This document shows positions 28,267 through 37,190 of a stretch of DNA of 64,000 bases, piece by piece. Source of the stretch: Pseudomaricurvus hydrocarbonicus (GTDB taxonomy: Bacteria; Pseudomonadota; Gammaproteobacteria; Pseudomonadales; Cellvibrionaceae); contig NZ_JAAONZ010000009.1 of assembly GCF_011602365.1 (NCBI RefSeq), forward strand, positions 1 through 64,000. Reading direction: 5' to 3'. The translations under genes and the position numbers were made by a program. Position 1 is the stretch's first letter. Each line of letters begins with the position of its first letter. The notes beneath the pieces were generated by a model that searched no databases, was not told the DNA's origin, and saw only the letters and a list, made by a program, of their open reading frames with translations.

Positions 28267-29796
28267 ATGAATGCAGATTTAATTGTAGTTGGTGCAGGCC
28301 CATCAGGACTTACGGTCGCTGCTGAGGTTGCGAAGCTGGGACTGAATGTGATCGTATTAGAGCGGCGAGAAGGCGGGCATTCGGAATCTCGAGCTGCTGG
28401 ACTTGTTCCGCGTGTAACTGAACTGTTAGCCTCTAGAGGTGTTGCTGATCGTTTTTTTAAGGAGTCTAGTGAACAACAAGAGTGGCCCTTTCACCCTGGT
28501 CATATTTATGGCGGTGAGAGCGGGATAAAGTGGCGGGATAGTGAGTCTCGTTTTGATTTCTCACTTCGTATTCAGCAATGGCGAACAGAAAAGGTTCTTC
28601 TTGGCTGGTGTCTTGATGTCGGTGTGGATGTTCGTTTTGGTCATATTGTTGAAGATTTTGGTGAAGAGGGTGATGGTTACGCAGTGATGGCGCGTACTTC
28701 TTCCGGTGAGGAGGTCAGTCTTACAGCGAAGTACTTAGTTGGTGCTGATGGGGGACGCAGTTTTGTTCGGACGAAACTGGGTATACCTTTCATAGGGAAA
28801 GATGAGAGCTTTTTGGCAGTTGTTGCTGATGTGGTATCTGATTATCCAATAAAAACCAATACCGTTCATTATTCCGAAAATGGCTGGATTAGTGCTTATC
28901 CCATCGACGAAAGTAAGTTTCGGTTTATAGGCGTTCACGCAAAACTAGGTTCTATTGATGTTTCACCGGCCAAGGGTAGTCCGGTTACTGTTGATGAAGT
29001 AAAACGCTATTTATGTGACTTACTCCCTGACATCGTTAATGTCGATGATATGAATATTAAGGGCTTATCTTGGTCAAATCGTTTTGGTGATGCATTGCGT
29101 AGCGTATCGACTTTTCGCTCTGGGCGCGCGTTTCTAGTTGGTGAGGCTTGTCGGATTCATTATCCAGCAAGTGGTGTTGGTATGAACTTCTGTTTGCAAG
29201 ATGCTTTCAACTTAGGCTGGAAATTGGCCTATGTGTTGAAAGGCTACTCAGATCCGTCATTGCTGGACAGTTTTGAGTCGGAACGTAAACCTGTTATGGA
29301 CAGATTTTTGCAGAGTATAGACTCACAATGTACGTTACAGTTTACCTTTACCGAGGGCGGAAAGGCGCATAGAGACCATTTTCGGGAGTATCTACTACCA
29401 TTACCAGAAGTTAAGAAACATTTTGTGCGAGAGCTCAGCGGCCTGACCCATCCTTATGACTCAGAAAAGGGCTCCCATTTACTCAGTGGCGAACGTCTTC
29501 CCGATTTTGATCTCATTTTAAGAGATGGAAGATGCAGCTGGGTGGGTAACGAGTTGCATGATTCAGAATTTGTTCTTTTGGATCTAAGCGGTGAAAATGT
29601 ATTTCAATCTTTGAATGTTGAGGCAGTAGCTCCCGTCAGAGTTGTCTGCGGGCATGGCAGTATGCTACCTGAAGTGATGATTGGGGTTAAGGCATTACTG
29701 ATACGCCCTGATTCTTATGTTGCCTGGGCTACGGATACTACCCCGTCGTTAACTGAAGTTGAGGAAGTTTTGTCCAAATGGATTCGATTACCCTAA
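28267..29796 (+). CDS. FAD-dependent aromatic-ring hydroxylase (PheA/TfdB-like)
   Basis: The 509-residue flavoprotein has the Rossmann motif GAGPSGLTVAAE at the N-end with LERR after strand 2, the YLVGADGGRSFVRTKLGI motif (the conserved DG region), and a C-terminal thioredoxin-like part (from about residue 400). The second FAD motif, normally GDAAH.HPP.GG.G.N, reads GEACRIHYPASGVGMNFCLQ here: Asp is Glu and His is Arg, an unusual variation in the ribose-binding position. The rest (DAFNLGWKLAYVLKG) is canonical. The expected role is NAD(P)H-dependent ortho-hydroxylation of a phenolic ring, producing the catechol that the extradiol enzyme could open. It starts at ATG after GAGGATAGATCCAC. Confidence 0.87.
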   Translation: MNADLIVVGAGPSGLTVAAEVAKLGLNVIVLERREGGHSESRAAGLVPRVTELLASRGVADRFFKESSEQQEWPFHPGHIYGGESGIKWRDSESRFDFSLRIQQWRTEKVLLGWCLDVGVDVRFGHIVEDFGEEGDGYAVMARTSSGEEVSLTAKYLVGADGGRSFVRTKLGIPFIGKDESFLAVVADVVSDYPIKTNTVHYSENGWISAYPIDESKFRFIGVHAKLGSIDVSPAKGSPVTVDEVKRYLCDLLPDIVNVDDMNIKGLSWSNRFGDALRSVSTFRSGRAFLVGEACRIHYPASGVGMNFCLQDAFNLGWKLAYVLKGYSDPSLLDSFESERKPVMDRFLQSIDSQCTLQFTFTEGGKAHRDHFREYLLPLPEVKKHFVRELSGLTHPYDSEKGSHLLSGERLPDFDLILRDGRCSWVGNELHDSEFVLLDLSGENVFQSLNVEAVAPVRVVCGHGSMLPEVMIGVKALLIRPDSYVAWATDTTPSLTEVEEVLSKWIRLP

Positions 29797-30164
29797 CTAT
29801 AATACTTATTGAATAATATAGACGCAATTGAGCGTGCTTAAATTATAGGGGCGGAATCACCAGAGTAAATATCTACGCAGTATCTGTGAATGTTGAACAT
29901 GGTAGGCGATTTATATCTGAGCTAATAGGGTTGTTGCTTCAATTATTTGGAAGGTTGCGTGTCGTCTATAATCTGTCCAGTATGTACTTTAATCAACAAT
30001 CGAGAAATCCCTTGGGCAACAACAGAACTGGAATACACTCAGTTGACCATTATTGCGGTAACAGAAGTGTGTGGTTAAGTCTATGTTGAAACCTTAGACT
30101 TTTGACATTCAAGAATTTGCACACTTGTATTTTTCTCAAATTATATGACTAAAGGAACAGAAAG
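29797..30164. other. Gap between hydroxylase and MFS transporter
   Basis: The 368-bp region contains only a 67-codon frame (29886-30089) of unconvincing composition that I do not call a gene. It includes the AAAGGAACAG ribosome-binding site of the transporter. Confidence 0.4.
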
Positions 30165-31445
30165 TTGACAAATCAGAAAATAGCTGAATTTCGGCGAGGT
30201 TGGCCGATGCTGATGGCTTCGACTGTAGGTATCGGGCTGGGTGTGTCCAGCCTGGCCATCTACTCTGCCGGCCTATTCGTCCACGATCTTGGCAACGACA
30301 TTGGCTTGACTACCGCTATGTTTGGTCTTGCATTCTCACTACTTGCTTTTGGCACAGCGCTAGCGATACCCGTCGTTGGATATGCTATCGACAAATTCGG
30401 AGTCAAGAAACCAACGATTGTCGGAGCGCTGGGTTTGGCTGTCGGATTTTTCGCGATGGGAACTGTCGTTCATACCGTGCCGGCCTACCTCGCCACCATG
30501 GGACTGATTGGCTTTTTCGGCGCGAGCTCTGGTCCTATTGCGTTTGCACGTGCTGTAAGTAGCTGGTTCGATCAGGCTCGCGGGCTAGCTCTTGGCATCG
30601 CGATGATGGGTATGGGGCTTGGTGGTGCAATCATTCCAATAACAATAGGCCGAGTTATCGATATTTATGGCTGGCAGAATGGTTACCTTGTTCTAGCTGC
30701 CATGGCGGCATTAGGTATTCTTCCTACTCTGCTTTTCGTTAGTGAAGCGCCTCCTCCTAAAAATGAATCACTTGTCGACAGTGTTTTAATTGAGGATAAA
30801 AAATCCTTTATTCCTCTACGGGGAAATATTTTATTCTGGCAATTAGTGGTTACCTACGGGGTGTTGGCAGTAGCATTCACCGGATTGATTCCCCACTTTG
30901 TACCCATGCTTCGCGATTCCGGTATGAGTGCAGCTGATGCCGCGTCTATTTTTTCTCTGGTTGGAATTTCTGTCATTGTCAGTAGGCTGGCGATTGGTTT
31001 CCTCTTGGATATAATCGAGCCCACACGGTTGGCAGCTTTCTTATGTATATTGTGCGCGATTGGAGTTGCTGCTTTGTCTGTCGGGGGGGTTGTTTATGCT
31101 CCTGTAGCTGCAATTTCAACGGGATTCATGCTGGGGGCTGAATTGGATATATTGGGCTATATCATTTCCCGCTACTTCGGCCTCGCTGCATTTGGGCGAG
31201 CGTATGCTGGCCCATTTACAGCGTTCCTCATAGGCGGTGGCCTCGCACCAATTTGGGTTGGGACTGTAGCCGAACAAGCCGGTAGCTATACTCCTGCGCT
31301 CACTATTATCACAGCGCTGACGCTGCTGTGTGGGGTTGGATTCCTTTTCCTTCCCTCTGCGCGTAAAACGAAGACCCAGCTACCTGGAGGTAATTGTGTC
31401 AAACCGGGGACCTCGCCAAAAGCCAGCTGTGAGTCGGACCTTTAG
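30165..31445 (+). CDS. MFS transporter, monocarboxylate/aromatic-acid type
   Basis: The 426-residue protein has twelve hydrophobic segments in two halves, with a charged central loop (about residues 195-220). The short N-terminus (AEFRRGWPMLMASTVGIGLG) and the loop-2/3 signature GYAIDKFGVKKPTIVGAL are of the MCT/oxalate-formate-antiporter kind of MFS. It starts at TTG after AAAGGAACAG; no better start lies nearby. By context it moves the island pathway's substrate or a product through the inner membrane. Composition is somewhat more G+C-rich than the preceding island genes. Confidence 0.87.
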   Translation: MTNQKIAEFRRGWPMLMASTVGIGLGVSSLAIYSAGLFVHDLGNDIGLTTAMFGLAFSLLAFGTALAIPVVGYAIDKFGVKKPTIVGALGLAVGFFAMGTVVHTVPAYLATMGLIGFFGASSGPIAFARAVSSWFDQARGLALGIAMMGMGLGGAIIPITIGRVIDIYGWQNGYLVLAAMAALGILPTLLFVSEAPPPKNESLVDSVLIEDKKSFIPLRGNILFWQLVVTYGVLAVAFTGLIPHFVPMLRDSGMSAADAASIFSLVGISVIVSRLAIGFLLDIIEPTRLAAFLCILCAIGVAALSVGGVVYAPVAAISTGFMLGAELDILGYIISRYFGLAAFGRAYAGPFTAFLIGGGLAPIWVGTVAEQAGSYTPALTIITALTLLCGVGFLFLPSARKTKTQLPGGNCVKPGTSPKASCESDL

Positions 31446-31829
31446 CCGCTCGGCATCTTAAATATCCAACAGGGCGGTCGGATAACCAGGCTTAGCCTGA
31501 TCGCACCTGAGATCCATACTCTCGAGCGAGATGGGTGGGAACTTAATGGATTTATATGGGCGCTAGAGCCCACTCAATTGCTATGTTCTTATTAAGCCAG
31601 AGTGGTACGGATGATAGGAGGGGGAATGTTTATGAAGCACCAATCTGCTACTTTTCGAACCCCGATCTACTGGCACTTTAATGTCAGGACGCATCAGAGA
31701 GAATGACACCTAGCATTACGTCATTGGAAATGGCATAACTTCAACCGAGCCCGAGCAAGCAAAAAGCTCGTGTAGCTGTGGTTTGGAGCGAATTGCAATT
31801 GTTTTTGGCTGTCGGCACCTCTACACGGA
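31446..31829. other. Convergent gap between MFS gene and LysR gene
   Basis: The 384-bp stretch has no gene-like frame and no clear T-rich terminator hairpin. Confidence 0.4.
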
Positions 31830-32750
31830 TTAAGGTTGTACTGGCTCGACATGGCGCTGCAGAAAATCGATCAGCAGCCTTGTGCGATTGAGGACGTGCC
31901 GATTCGGATACAGCAACCACAAGCACGGTCTACCTTCGTTTGAGTATACGCATCTATACTCGGGCATTAGTTCCACTAGACGACCAGCAGCAATGTCATC
32001 TTTCACCAGTGGCTTACCCAGGCGTGCAATGCCCATCGATTCTCGTGCCATATTGAGTAATACAGCGTAGCTGTTTGCTTCGACAAAGGGCTCGATTGAT
32101 TGCCCCACTAGTTCTTTTCCGAATAGGAAGTTCCAGCTGCGAGGTTCGTCGGAAAAATGCACCAAACAATCATGTTTCTCTAATGCTTCAGGGCTCAAAG
32201 GATAGCCTCGTCGTTTCAAGTATGCTGGCGTTGCGCACAGAACCCGCTCGAAAGGCTGTAGGGGCTTTGCGATTAGGCTGCAGTCTGGGATGCGCCCTGC
32301 ATGAACTGCTAAGTCGTAATCATCTTCGATTAGGTTGACCAAAGTGTCTGTCGTGGTGATCGAAAGTCGAATCAGTGGGTACTCTGCGCAAAAGCGTGCT
32401 AGAAAAAACGGCAAAAATTCGCTAGCAGCGTATTGAGTGGCGACAAGGCGGATCAACCCCGATGGTTTTTTTTGAAGTACTGCGATCTCATCCAACATCT
32501 TAGATTGTGCCTCTTGAGACCGACGCGCCCATTCCAACGCAATGCTTCCTGCTTCGGTGATCTTCATGTTTCGCGTAGTGCGTTCGAATAACCGCGTACT
32601 TAATGCCGATTCTAATTTCGCGATTTTTCGGGTGGCGAGTGAAGGAGACATATTTAATACCCGTGCAGCTGAAGCGATGCTGCCATGTTGCGCTATCATT
32701 ACGAACAGTTCGAGAAGTTCAGGGGATATTGATGAACCTTTTCTTGTCAT
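31830..32750 (-). CDS. LysR-family transcriptional regulator (island)
   Basis: The 306-residue protein has an N-terminal winged helix-turn-helix (about 8-70: ELFVMIAQHGSIASAARVLN, SPSLATRKIAKLESAL, LFERTTR) and a C-terminal substrate-binding domain with DYDLAVHAGRIPDCSLIAKPL and YLKRRGYP. It belongs to the CrgA/AaeR-like branch whose members often have DLAIR/DLAVHAG. It is convergent with the MFS gene and the last intact gene of the island. It probably controls the catabolic cluster in response to a pathway compound; the target promoters are not evident. Confidence 0.92.
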   Translation of the reverse strand: MTRKGSSISPELLELFVMIAQHGSIASAARVLNMSPSLATRKIAKLESALSTRLFERTTRNMKITEAGSIALEWARRSQEAQSKMLDEIAVLQKKPSGLIRLVATQYAASEFLPFFLARFCAEYPLIRLSITTTDTLVNLIEDDYDLAVHAGRIPDCSLIAKPLQPFERVLCATPAYLKRRGYPLSPEALEKHDCLVHFSDEPRSWNFLFGKELVGQSIEPFVEANSYAVLLNMARESMGIARLGKPLVKDDIAAGRLVELMPEYRCVYSNEGRPCLWLLYPNRHVLNRTRLLIDFLQRHVEPVQP

Positions 32751-33371
32751 GAGAGTATTACTTTTATAATGAGTTGTTGAAAGTTCTAAACTATTTCAGA
32801 TTAGGAATTGAATTCTTTAAATGATGACGCACGTATTTTTGACGTGGCGTCTACATCTTGATTACTTTCGAGTATACTTAAACATGCTCACATGTAAAGC
32901 GTTCATGGATTTGTCAAAACTAAGTCGTATGTCACCATTATTAGAGGTTGGAAAATCTAGATTAACGTTAGAAGATATTTTTCCAAATATAAATATTGTA
33001 TTTTTATCGAAGTGTCGGAAGGTATTGATTTTTGGGGATTTTATGAAAAATATAGGTGAAATTTACGAGATTTTTTTTTCAGACTGGAGGTGGGTTGGTT
33101 AAGGGGTTTTCAATCAAAGATCATATTCACAAGCTACTGGTTATTCCTTGAAATTCAGTGTGTGAATATGTAGGTGTTCTTAAAGGAAAATCGGGATGCG
33201 GATATTTAGGAAATATTCTCAGGTATAACGAGATTTTAATGGTCGTCATTTTTGGGAAAGATGGAGCAGTATGAGTACTGTCGGATTTAATGAGTAGATG
33301 ATCCTGAGTATATTAAGAGAAAAAGCTGAATGAGAAAAGACAAGGAGATATTCTTCACCACAGGGAAAGGA
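32751..33371. other. A+T-rich right flank of the island
   Basis: About 620 bp upstream of the LysR gene. A 93-codon frame at 32821-33102 has atypical, Ile/Phe/Leu-rich composition and no ribosome-binding site of note, so it is not called. The LysR promoter must lie at its left end. Confidence 0.4.
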
Positions 33372-33442
33372 TTTTTATTAATCGAAGGAAAGAGAGTTTT
33401 AACGAATTCCTCCCGTTCGACAAATCGAACCGCGATTTAGAC
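33372..33442 (+). repeat. tRNA-flank repeat, diverged copy 3 (right island edge)
   Basis: TTTTTATTAATCGAAGGAAA through CGCGATTTAGAC matches bases 16682-16752 of copy 1 with about five substitutions. The terminator half-arm at its left is lost. It lies at the point where A+T-rich island sequence gives way to a truncated GST gene, so it is a natural candidate for the right boundary. Confidence 0.85.
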
Positions 33443-33450
33443 AACCGCTG

Positions 33451-33809
33451 GTGACCCGAATTCGAATGCCTCATTTTTATGGTGGGTTGGCGTGCGCGTC
33501 AGCAGTATGGCAGCGTGGCAGTCAGGCGATGGACGAGTACTTTCAATTGATCAGTGAGCGTCTGACACATCAGGCGTGGTGGTACGGTGATGACTGGTCG
33601 GTGATGGATGCTACCTCTACTGGTGTTTTTGGCGCGTGGAAGGCGCACATTATGACGTCAGTCGTTATCCGGCGTTTGTCGATCACGCCCGACGTATGTC
33701 CGAACGCCCCTCAGTGAAGCGTGCTTTGGCTCGTGAACAAGCCGCAGAAGAGACTCTGAAGTGGGAAGGCCTGCTGTTCACGCCGCCGCCAAGCCCTGTG
33801 ACGCGTTAA
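33451..33809 (+). pseudogene. Glutathione S-transferase C-terminal fragment
   Basis: The first frame reads AMDEYFQLISERLTHQAWWYGDDWSVMDA, the helical C-terminal GST domain. Near 33640 the frame changes and then gives YDVSRYPAFVDHARRMSERP and VKRALAREQAAEETLKWEG to a stop at 33809. The N-terminal thioredoxin fold is missing; the fragment starts right after the repeat copy at 33372-33442. Both truncation and frameshift mean no functional enzyme. The island insertion or a later deletion may have removed the 5' part. Confidence 0.85.
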
Positions 33810-33961
33810 ACAAACCACGGTTTGACATTTTGGCCTTAGCCGTTGTGTGTTGATGAATGGCCAACGGTTCGCAATGATGGACAGTTCACCGTGAATGATC
33901 GTCAGCAATAGCGAGTGACGAACAAATAACCACTAATAATAGCCTTATCGGAAAGGTAGTC

Positions 33962-35554
33962 ATGAATAAATGTATCTGGATAGTCAATGTCATTCTTTCT
34001 CTGTTTCTAACCTCAGCCTTTGCAGAGTCACGGCGTCCCAATGTCCTGCTGGTGGTAGCCGATGACCTGGGTTATACCGATCTGGGCAGCTTCGGTGGCG
34101 AAATTGAAACCCCCAACCTCGACGTGTTGGCAAAATCTGGCCTGCGTTTGAGTCAATTTTACACTGCGGCTACCTGCTCCCCGACCCGGGCCATGTTGAT
34201 GACCGGTGTGGATCACCACAAGGTTGGTCTCGGTACTATGGCTGAAGCCTTAGCGCCTAATCAACGGGGTAAACTGGGTTATGAGGGTCATCTGAATGAC
34301 CGAGCAGCCTTTCTCCCGAATGTTTTTGCTGACGCAGGTTACCGCACATTGATGAGTGGTAAGTGGCATCTGGGGCACGACGAAGCCCACAGCCCCACGG
34401 CGAGGGGGTTCCACAAGTCCTTCGCATTGTTGGATGGTGGTGCGGGTCACTTTTCCGATCTCGGCATCGCTTCCATGCACGCCGCATACCGGGAAAATGG
34501 TGAGCCGGTAACGCTGCCGGACGATTTTTATTCGTCGCGTTTTTACACTGACAAGATGATTGAATACATCGAAACGGAGCGAGAGAGCGGCAAGCCTTTT
34601 TTTGGTTATCTGGCCTATACCGCTCCGCACTGGCCTCTGCAAGCGCCAGACGCCTCTATTGCCAAGTACAAAAACCGTTACGCTCAGGGGTATGACCAAC
34701 TCCATCGTCAGCGCGTGAAAAATGCCAAAGCTCTGGGGCTCACCTCCGATGCCGCGGCGACGGCGCCTCGCCAGCCGGGTCAAAAGCCCTGGCAAGAGCT
34801 GACTCAGGAAGAACAAAAGATTGAGCAGCGAACAATGGAAATCTACGCTGCCATGGTCGATGACATGGATCGACACTTTGGCCGACTCATCAATTACTTA
34901 AAGGATATCGGCGAACTGGATAGTACGATCATTTTCTTTATGTCGGACAATGGTGCAGAAGGGGCCAATCTGGATAAAAAGTACAAACGGTTCCGCCAGC
35001 ATGTCGAGACTTGTTGTGATAACCGCTACGAGAACATGGGCAAGGCCAATTCCTATCTGTTTCAGGGGCCCAATTGGGCGCGCGCTTCTGTGGGGCCCGC
35101 TCGTGATTACAAAGGTTCGGTCTCGGAAGGTGGGATACATGCCCCCGCGTTTGTCTGGTATTCCGGCATGCAAAACGCGCACAGCATTTCGGATCAATTC
35201 GTGACGGTTAAAGACGTGCTGCCAACTTTGCTTGACCTGGCCAGCATTCCACTGCCTTCTGGCAAAGAATTGTCGGTGGAAGGGCGTTTATTTTTGACAT
35301 CGTCTCAAAATGTCAGTGCCGATATGGGCTGGGAATTGTTTGGCGGTAAAGCCTACCGTCAGGGACACTGGAAGTTGGTACACCGCTCGCCAATGCAAGG
35401 TGGCAAAGGTTGGCAATTATACAACTTGAAGAACGATCCGCTTGAACAGTCTGATCTGTCTGAACAACACCCACAGAAATTACAAAACATGATGCAGCTC
35501 TGGCAGGATTACGAAAAACGCAATCAACTTATATACCCAACATTCAAACATTAA
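33962..35554 (+). CDS. Arylsulfatase (formylglycine-dependent sulfatase)
   Basis: This 530-residue protein has a signal peptide (IWIVNVILSLFLTSAFA) and starts its mature part RRPNVLLVVADDLGYTDLGS, with the metal-binding Asp pair. The sulfatase signature CSPTRAMLMTG carries Cys72, which an FGE-type enzyme or anSME would convert to formylglycine. GKWHLG and SDNGAEG supply further active-site residues, and the C-terminal subdomain has GHWKLVHRSP. It would release sulfate from aryl or similar sulfate esters in the periplasm. No sulfatase-maturating enzyme is in the window. It is the only intact gene among pseudogenes from 33.4 to 37.5 kb. The ATG has a GGAAAGGTAGTC site. Confidence 0.93.
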   Translation: MNKCIWIVNVILSLFLTSAFAESRRPNVLLVVADDLGYTDLGSFGGEIETPNLDVLAKSGLRLSQFYTAATCSPTRAMLMTGVDHHKVGLGTMAEALAPNQRGKLGYEGHLNDRAAFLPNVFADAGYRTLMSGKWHLGHDEAHSPTARGFHKSFALLDGGAGHFSDLGIASMHAAYRENGEPVTLPDDFYSSRFYTDKMIEYIETERESGKPFFGYLAYTAPHWPLQAPDASIAKYKNRYAQGYDQLHRQRVKNAKALGLTSDAAATAPRQPGQKPWQELTQEEQKIEQRTMEIYAAMVDDMDRHFGRLINYLKDIGELDSTIIFFMSDNGAEGANLDKKYKRFRQHVETCCDNRYENMGKANSYLFQGPNWARASVGPARDYKGSVSEGGIHAPAFVWYSGMQNAHSISDQFVTVKDVLPTLLDLASIPLPSGKELSVEGRLFLTSSQNVSADMGWELFGGKAYRQGHWKLVHRSPMQGGKGWQLYNLKNDPLEQSDLSEQHPQKLQNMMQLWQDYEKRNQLIYPTFKH

Positions 35555-35568
35555 CTTGAGGTAAACAG

Positions 35569-36139
35569 ATGTGACTTTCCGCTATACATCGTGTGGTAAC
35601 TGGCCACGATCAAGACGGTAATGCCTACGCTGTATTCAACGGCGATTTACCCCATGTGGAAGAAATTACAGCAATTCCCGGCACCGTCTTTCACGAAGTC
35701 TGGAGTACCGAGGGGACTCCGGCCAGGGTTGATAGCGGCGCAGATCTCACGAAAGGCCCCCTGGTGCTGCCTCCGCACGCTTCGGGAACTCGAATTCATT
35801 CCACCTGATAGCCAGGAGTTTTAGGATCACGGGGCCGAGAGGATGGCAGCGGCGTTCTCACAAATTGGCGACGAGGCTGCCTCTACCGTCAAAACCGATT
35901 CACCGCATCCCTTAATGCACCGCACTGAGTCCGTCGATTACGGCGTGGTGATTGAAGGCGAAATCACTCTGGTGCTCGATAAGGAAGAGGTGTTGTTGAA
36001 ACCTGGCAGTGTCGTGGTTCAGCGAGGTACCAATCATGCCTGGGCCAATCGCACGGACAAGACCGGTCGCATGATGTTTGTGTTGATTGACGGTCGTTAC
36101 GATCCTGGCATTGCACAATTACTGGTCAAAAAGACTTAA
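35569..36139 (+). pseudogene. Cupin-domain protein gene with three lesions
   Basis: A GAGGTAAACAG site precedes an ATG at 35569 whose second codon is TGA. The same frame continues LSAIHRVVTGHDQDGNAYAV and PGTVFHEVWSTEGTP. Near 35785-35795 the frame shifts to one reading EFIPPDSQEF, then a TAG at 35822-35824, then DHGAERMAAAFSQIG and the cupin core (HRTESVDYGVVIEGEI, GSVVVQRGTNHAWANRT) to the stop at 36139. The intact homologues I know of this pattern are single-ORF cupins of about 180 residues in aromatic or solvent catabolic regions. A short product from the ATG at 35843 is possible but would lack the N-terminal third. Confidence 0.82.
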
Positions 36140-36391
36140 AGTGCTGCCGGCTTATCTGAATTGATCAATAACAGCGCGTTTTGCGCGGCCGTCATTCTTC
36201 AAATGTCGCTACTGATCAATGCAGCGCCAGAGTCAATGAGTGTAGGTTCCATGCATGATTAGGCCCGGGCCCCTCGCGATATTCAATATCAAGGCTGTGG
36301 CGTGTTTATTAAAACACTGGTGTCATTGCTTTGTCATTTGACCAACCAGTGGGCTACAGCATTTTATCATTACGCTTAGGCCTCATTTCGT

Positions 36392-37190
36392 TCATACACA
36401 GTTACAGGTGATCATCGCAAAGTCATCAGACAGCGAGTCAACTCGTTCGCTGCCTGATGACTCATTTTTGGGGGCCATCGGAGGGTTTATTGGCAATTCA
36501 GGTGGATTTAACCGTGACAGGATGACGTCTTTGACTGACTCGGGTTGCTCCATCGTGGTCAAATGGCCGGAGTTTTGGATACTGAATACCGGCGGCGCGC
36601 CCGGGGCCAATTTGGCCATGTCGTGATGACGCTCCAGTGGACTCCAGGTGTCCTGATTACCGCATATAGAACACGTCGGGCAGGTGAGGGCACTCGCTGG
36701 CATCGGTCGGTGGATTAAGGCGTGTTGCTGGTGGGCAAACTGCTCTTGTGTCTTGCGCTCAATCATATCGAGAATCGCGTCGCACAGTTTCTGATCCTGC
36801 AAGTGTTTCGGCAAAACCATACCCGTATCCATGGCTCGCATGCCATCATGTTTGCCTGCTCCACCAGCGTTATGCGCCCGGCAACTTCTTGCTGTCCTTG
36901 TTGATTCTTGGGCCAAGGGCAATTCATCCGTATCCATTAATATAAGTGCTGTAACGCGCTCAGCGGCCTGCCTGACCACTTCAAGGGCGACTCGCCCGCT
37001 CATCGAGTGTCCGATAACAATGAATTCTTCTGGCGCCTGGCTGAGGACAACCCCGGCCATTTGGGCAATACTGTCGACATTGCCGTAATCCATAATCAGG
37101 GTTTTGTAGCCTGCAGCCAGCAACGCCTCTTGCTGCCCCCGCCCAATTGACGTGATCACAAATAAGACCGGTTAATACTGAATAAGGCAT
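36392..37190 (-). pseudogene. Alpha/beta hydrolase gene, frameshifted
   Basis: The natural start is probably the ATG at 37190 (MPYSVLTGLICDHVNWAG, equivalent to the LLPGLLCD start of such hydrolases). The frame is lost within a G/C homopolymer at about 37136-37144 and resumes as QQEALLAAGYKTLIMDYG, the nucleophile motif GHSMSGR, and later GNQDTWSP and NSGHLTTMEQP (catalytic Asp and His regions). A second short out-of-frame stretch near 36855-36905 reads better as QQEVAGRITLVEQAN in another frame. All triad regions persist, so loss is recent or the lesions are sequencing errors in homopolymers. It overlaps the preceding SnoaL-like gene by about 35 bp. Confidence 0.75.
36421..36462. repeat. Perfect 16-bp inverted repeat with T-run
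   Basis: AGTCATCAGACAGCGA (36421-36436) is exactly complementary to TCGCTGCCTGATGACT allowing the internal C/A offset shown by the strand (36447-36462), with a 10-nt loop. CATTTTTG follows on the plus strand. It may terminate transcription coming from the cupin/arylsulfatase side. It overlaps the 3' end of the minus-strand hydrolase frame. Confidence 0.7.

Noticed and set aside
29886-30089. 67-codon frame before the MFS gene
   Set aside because: No coding character or family; lies in a promoter-length gap.
32821-33102. 93-codon plus-strand frame in the right flank of the island
   Set aside because: Composition follows the A+T-rich background, no ribosome-binding site, no recognisable family.
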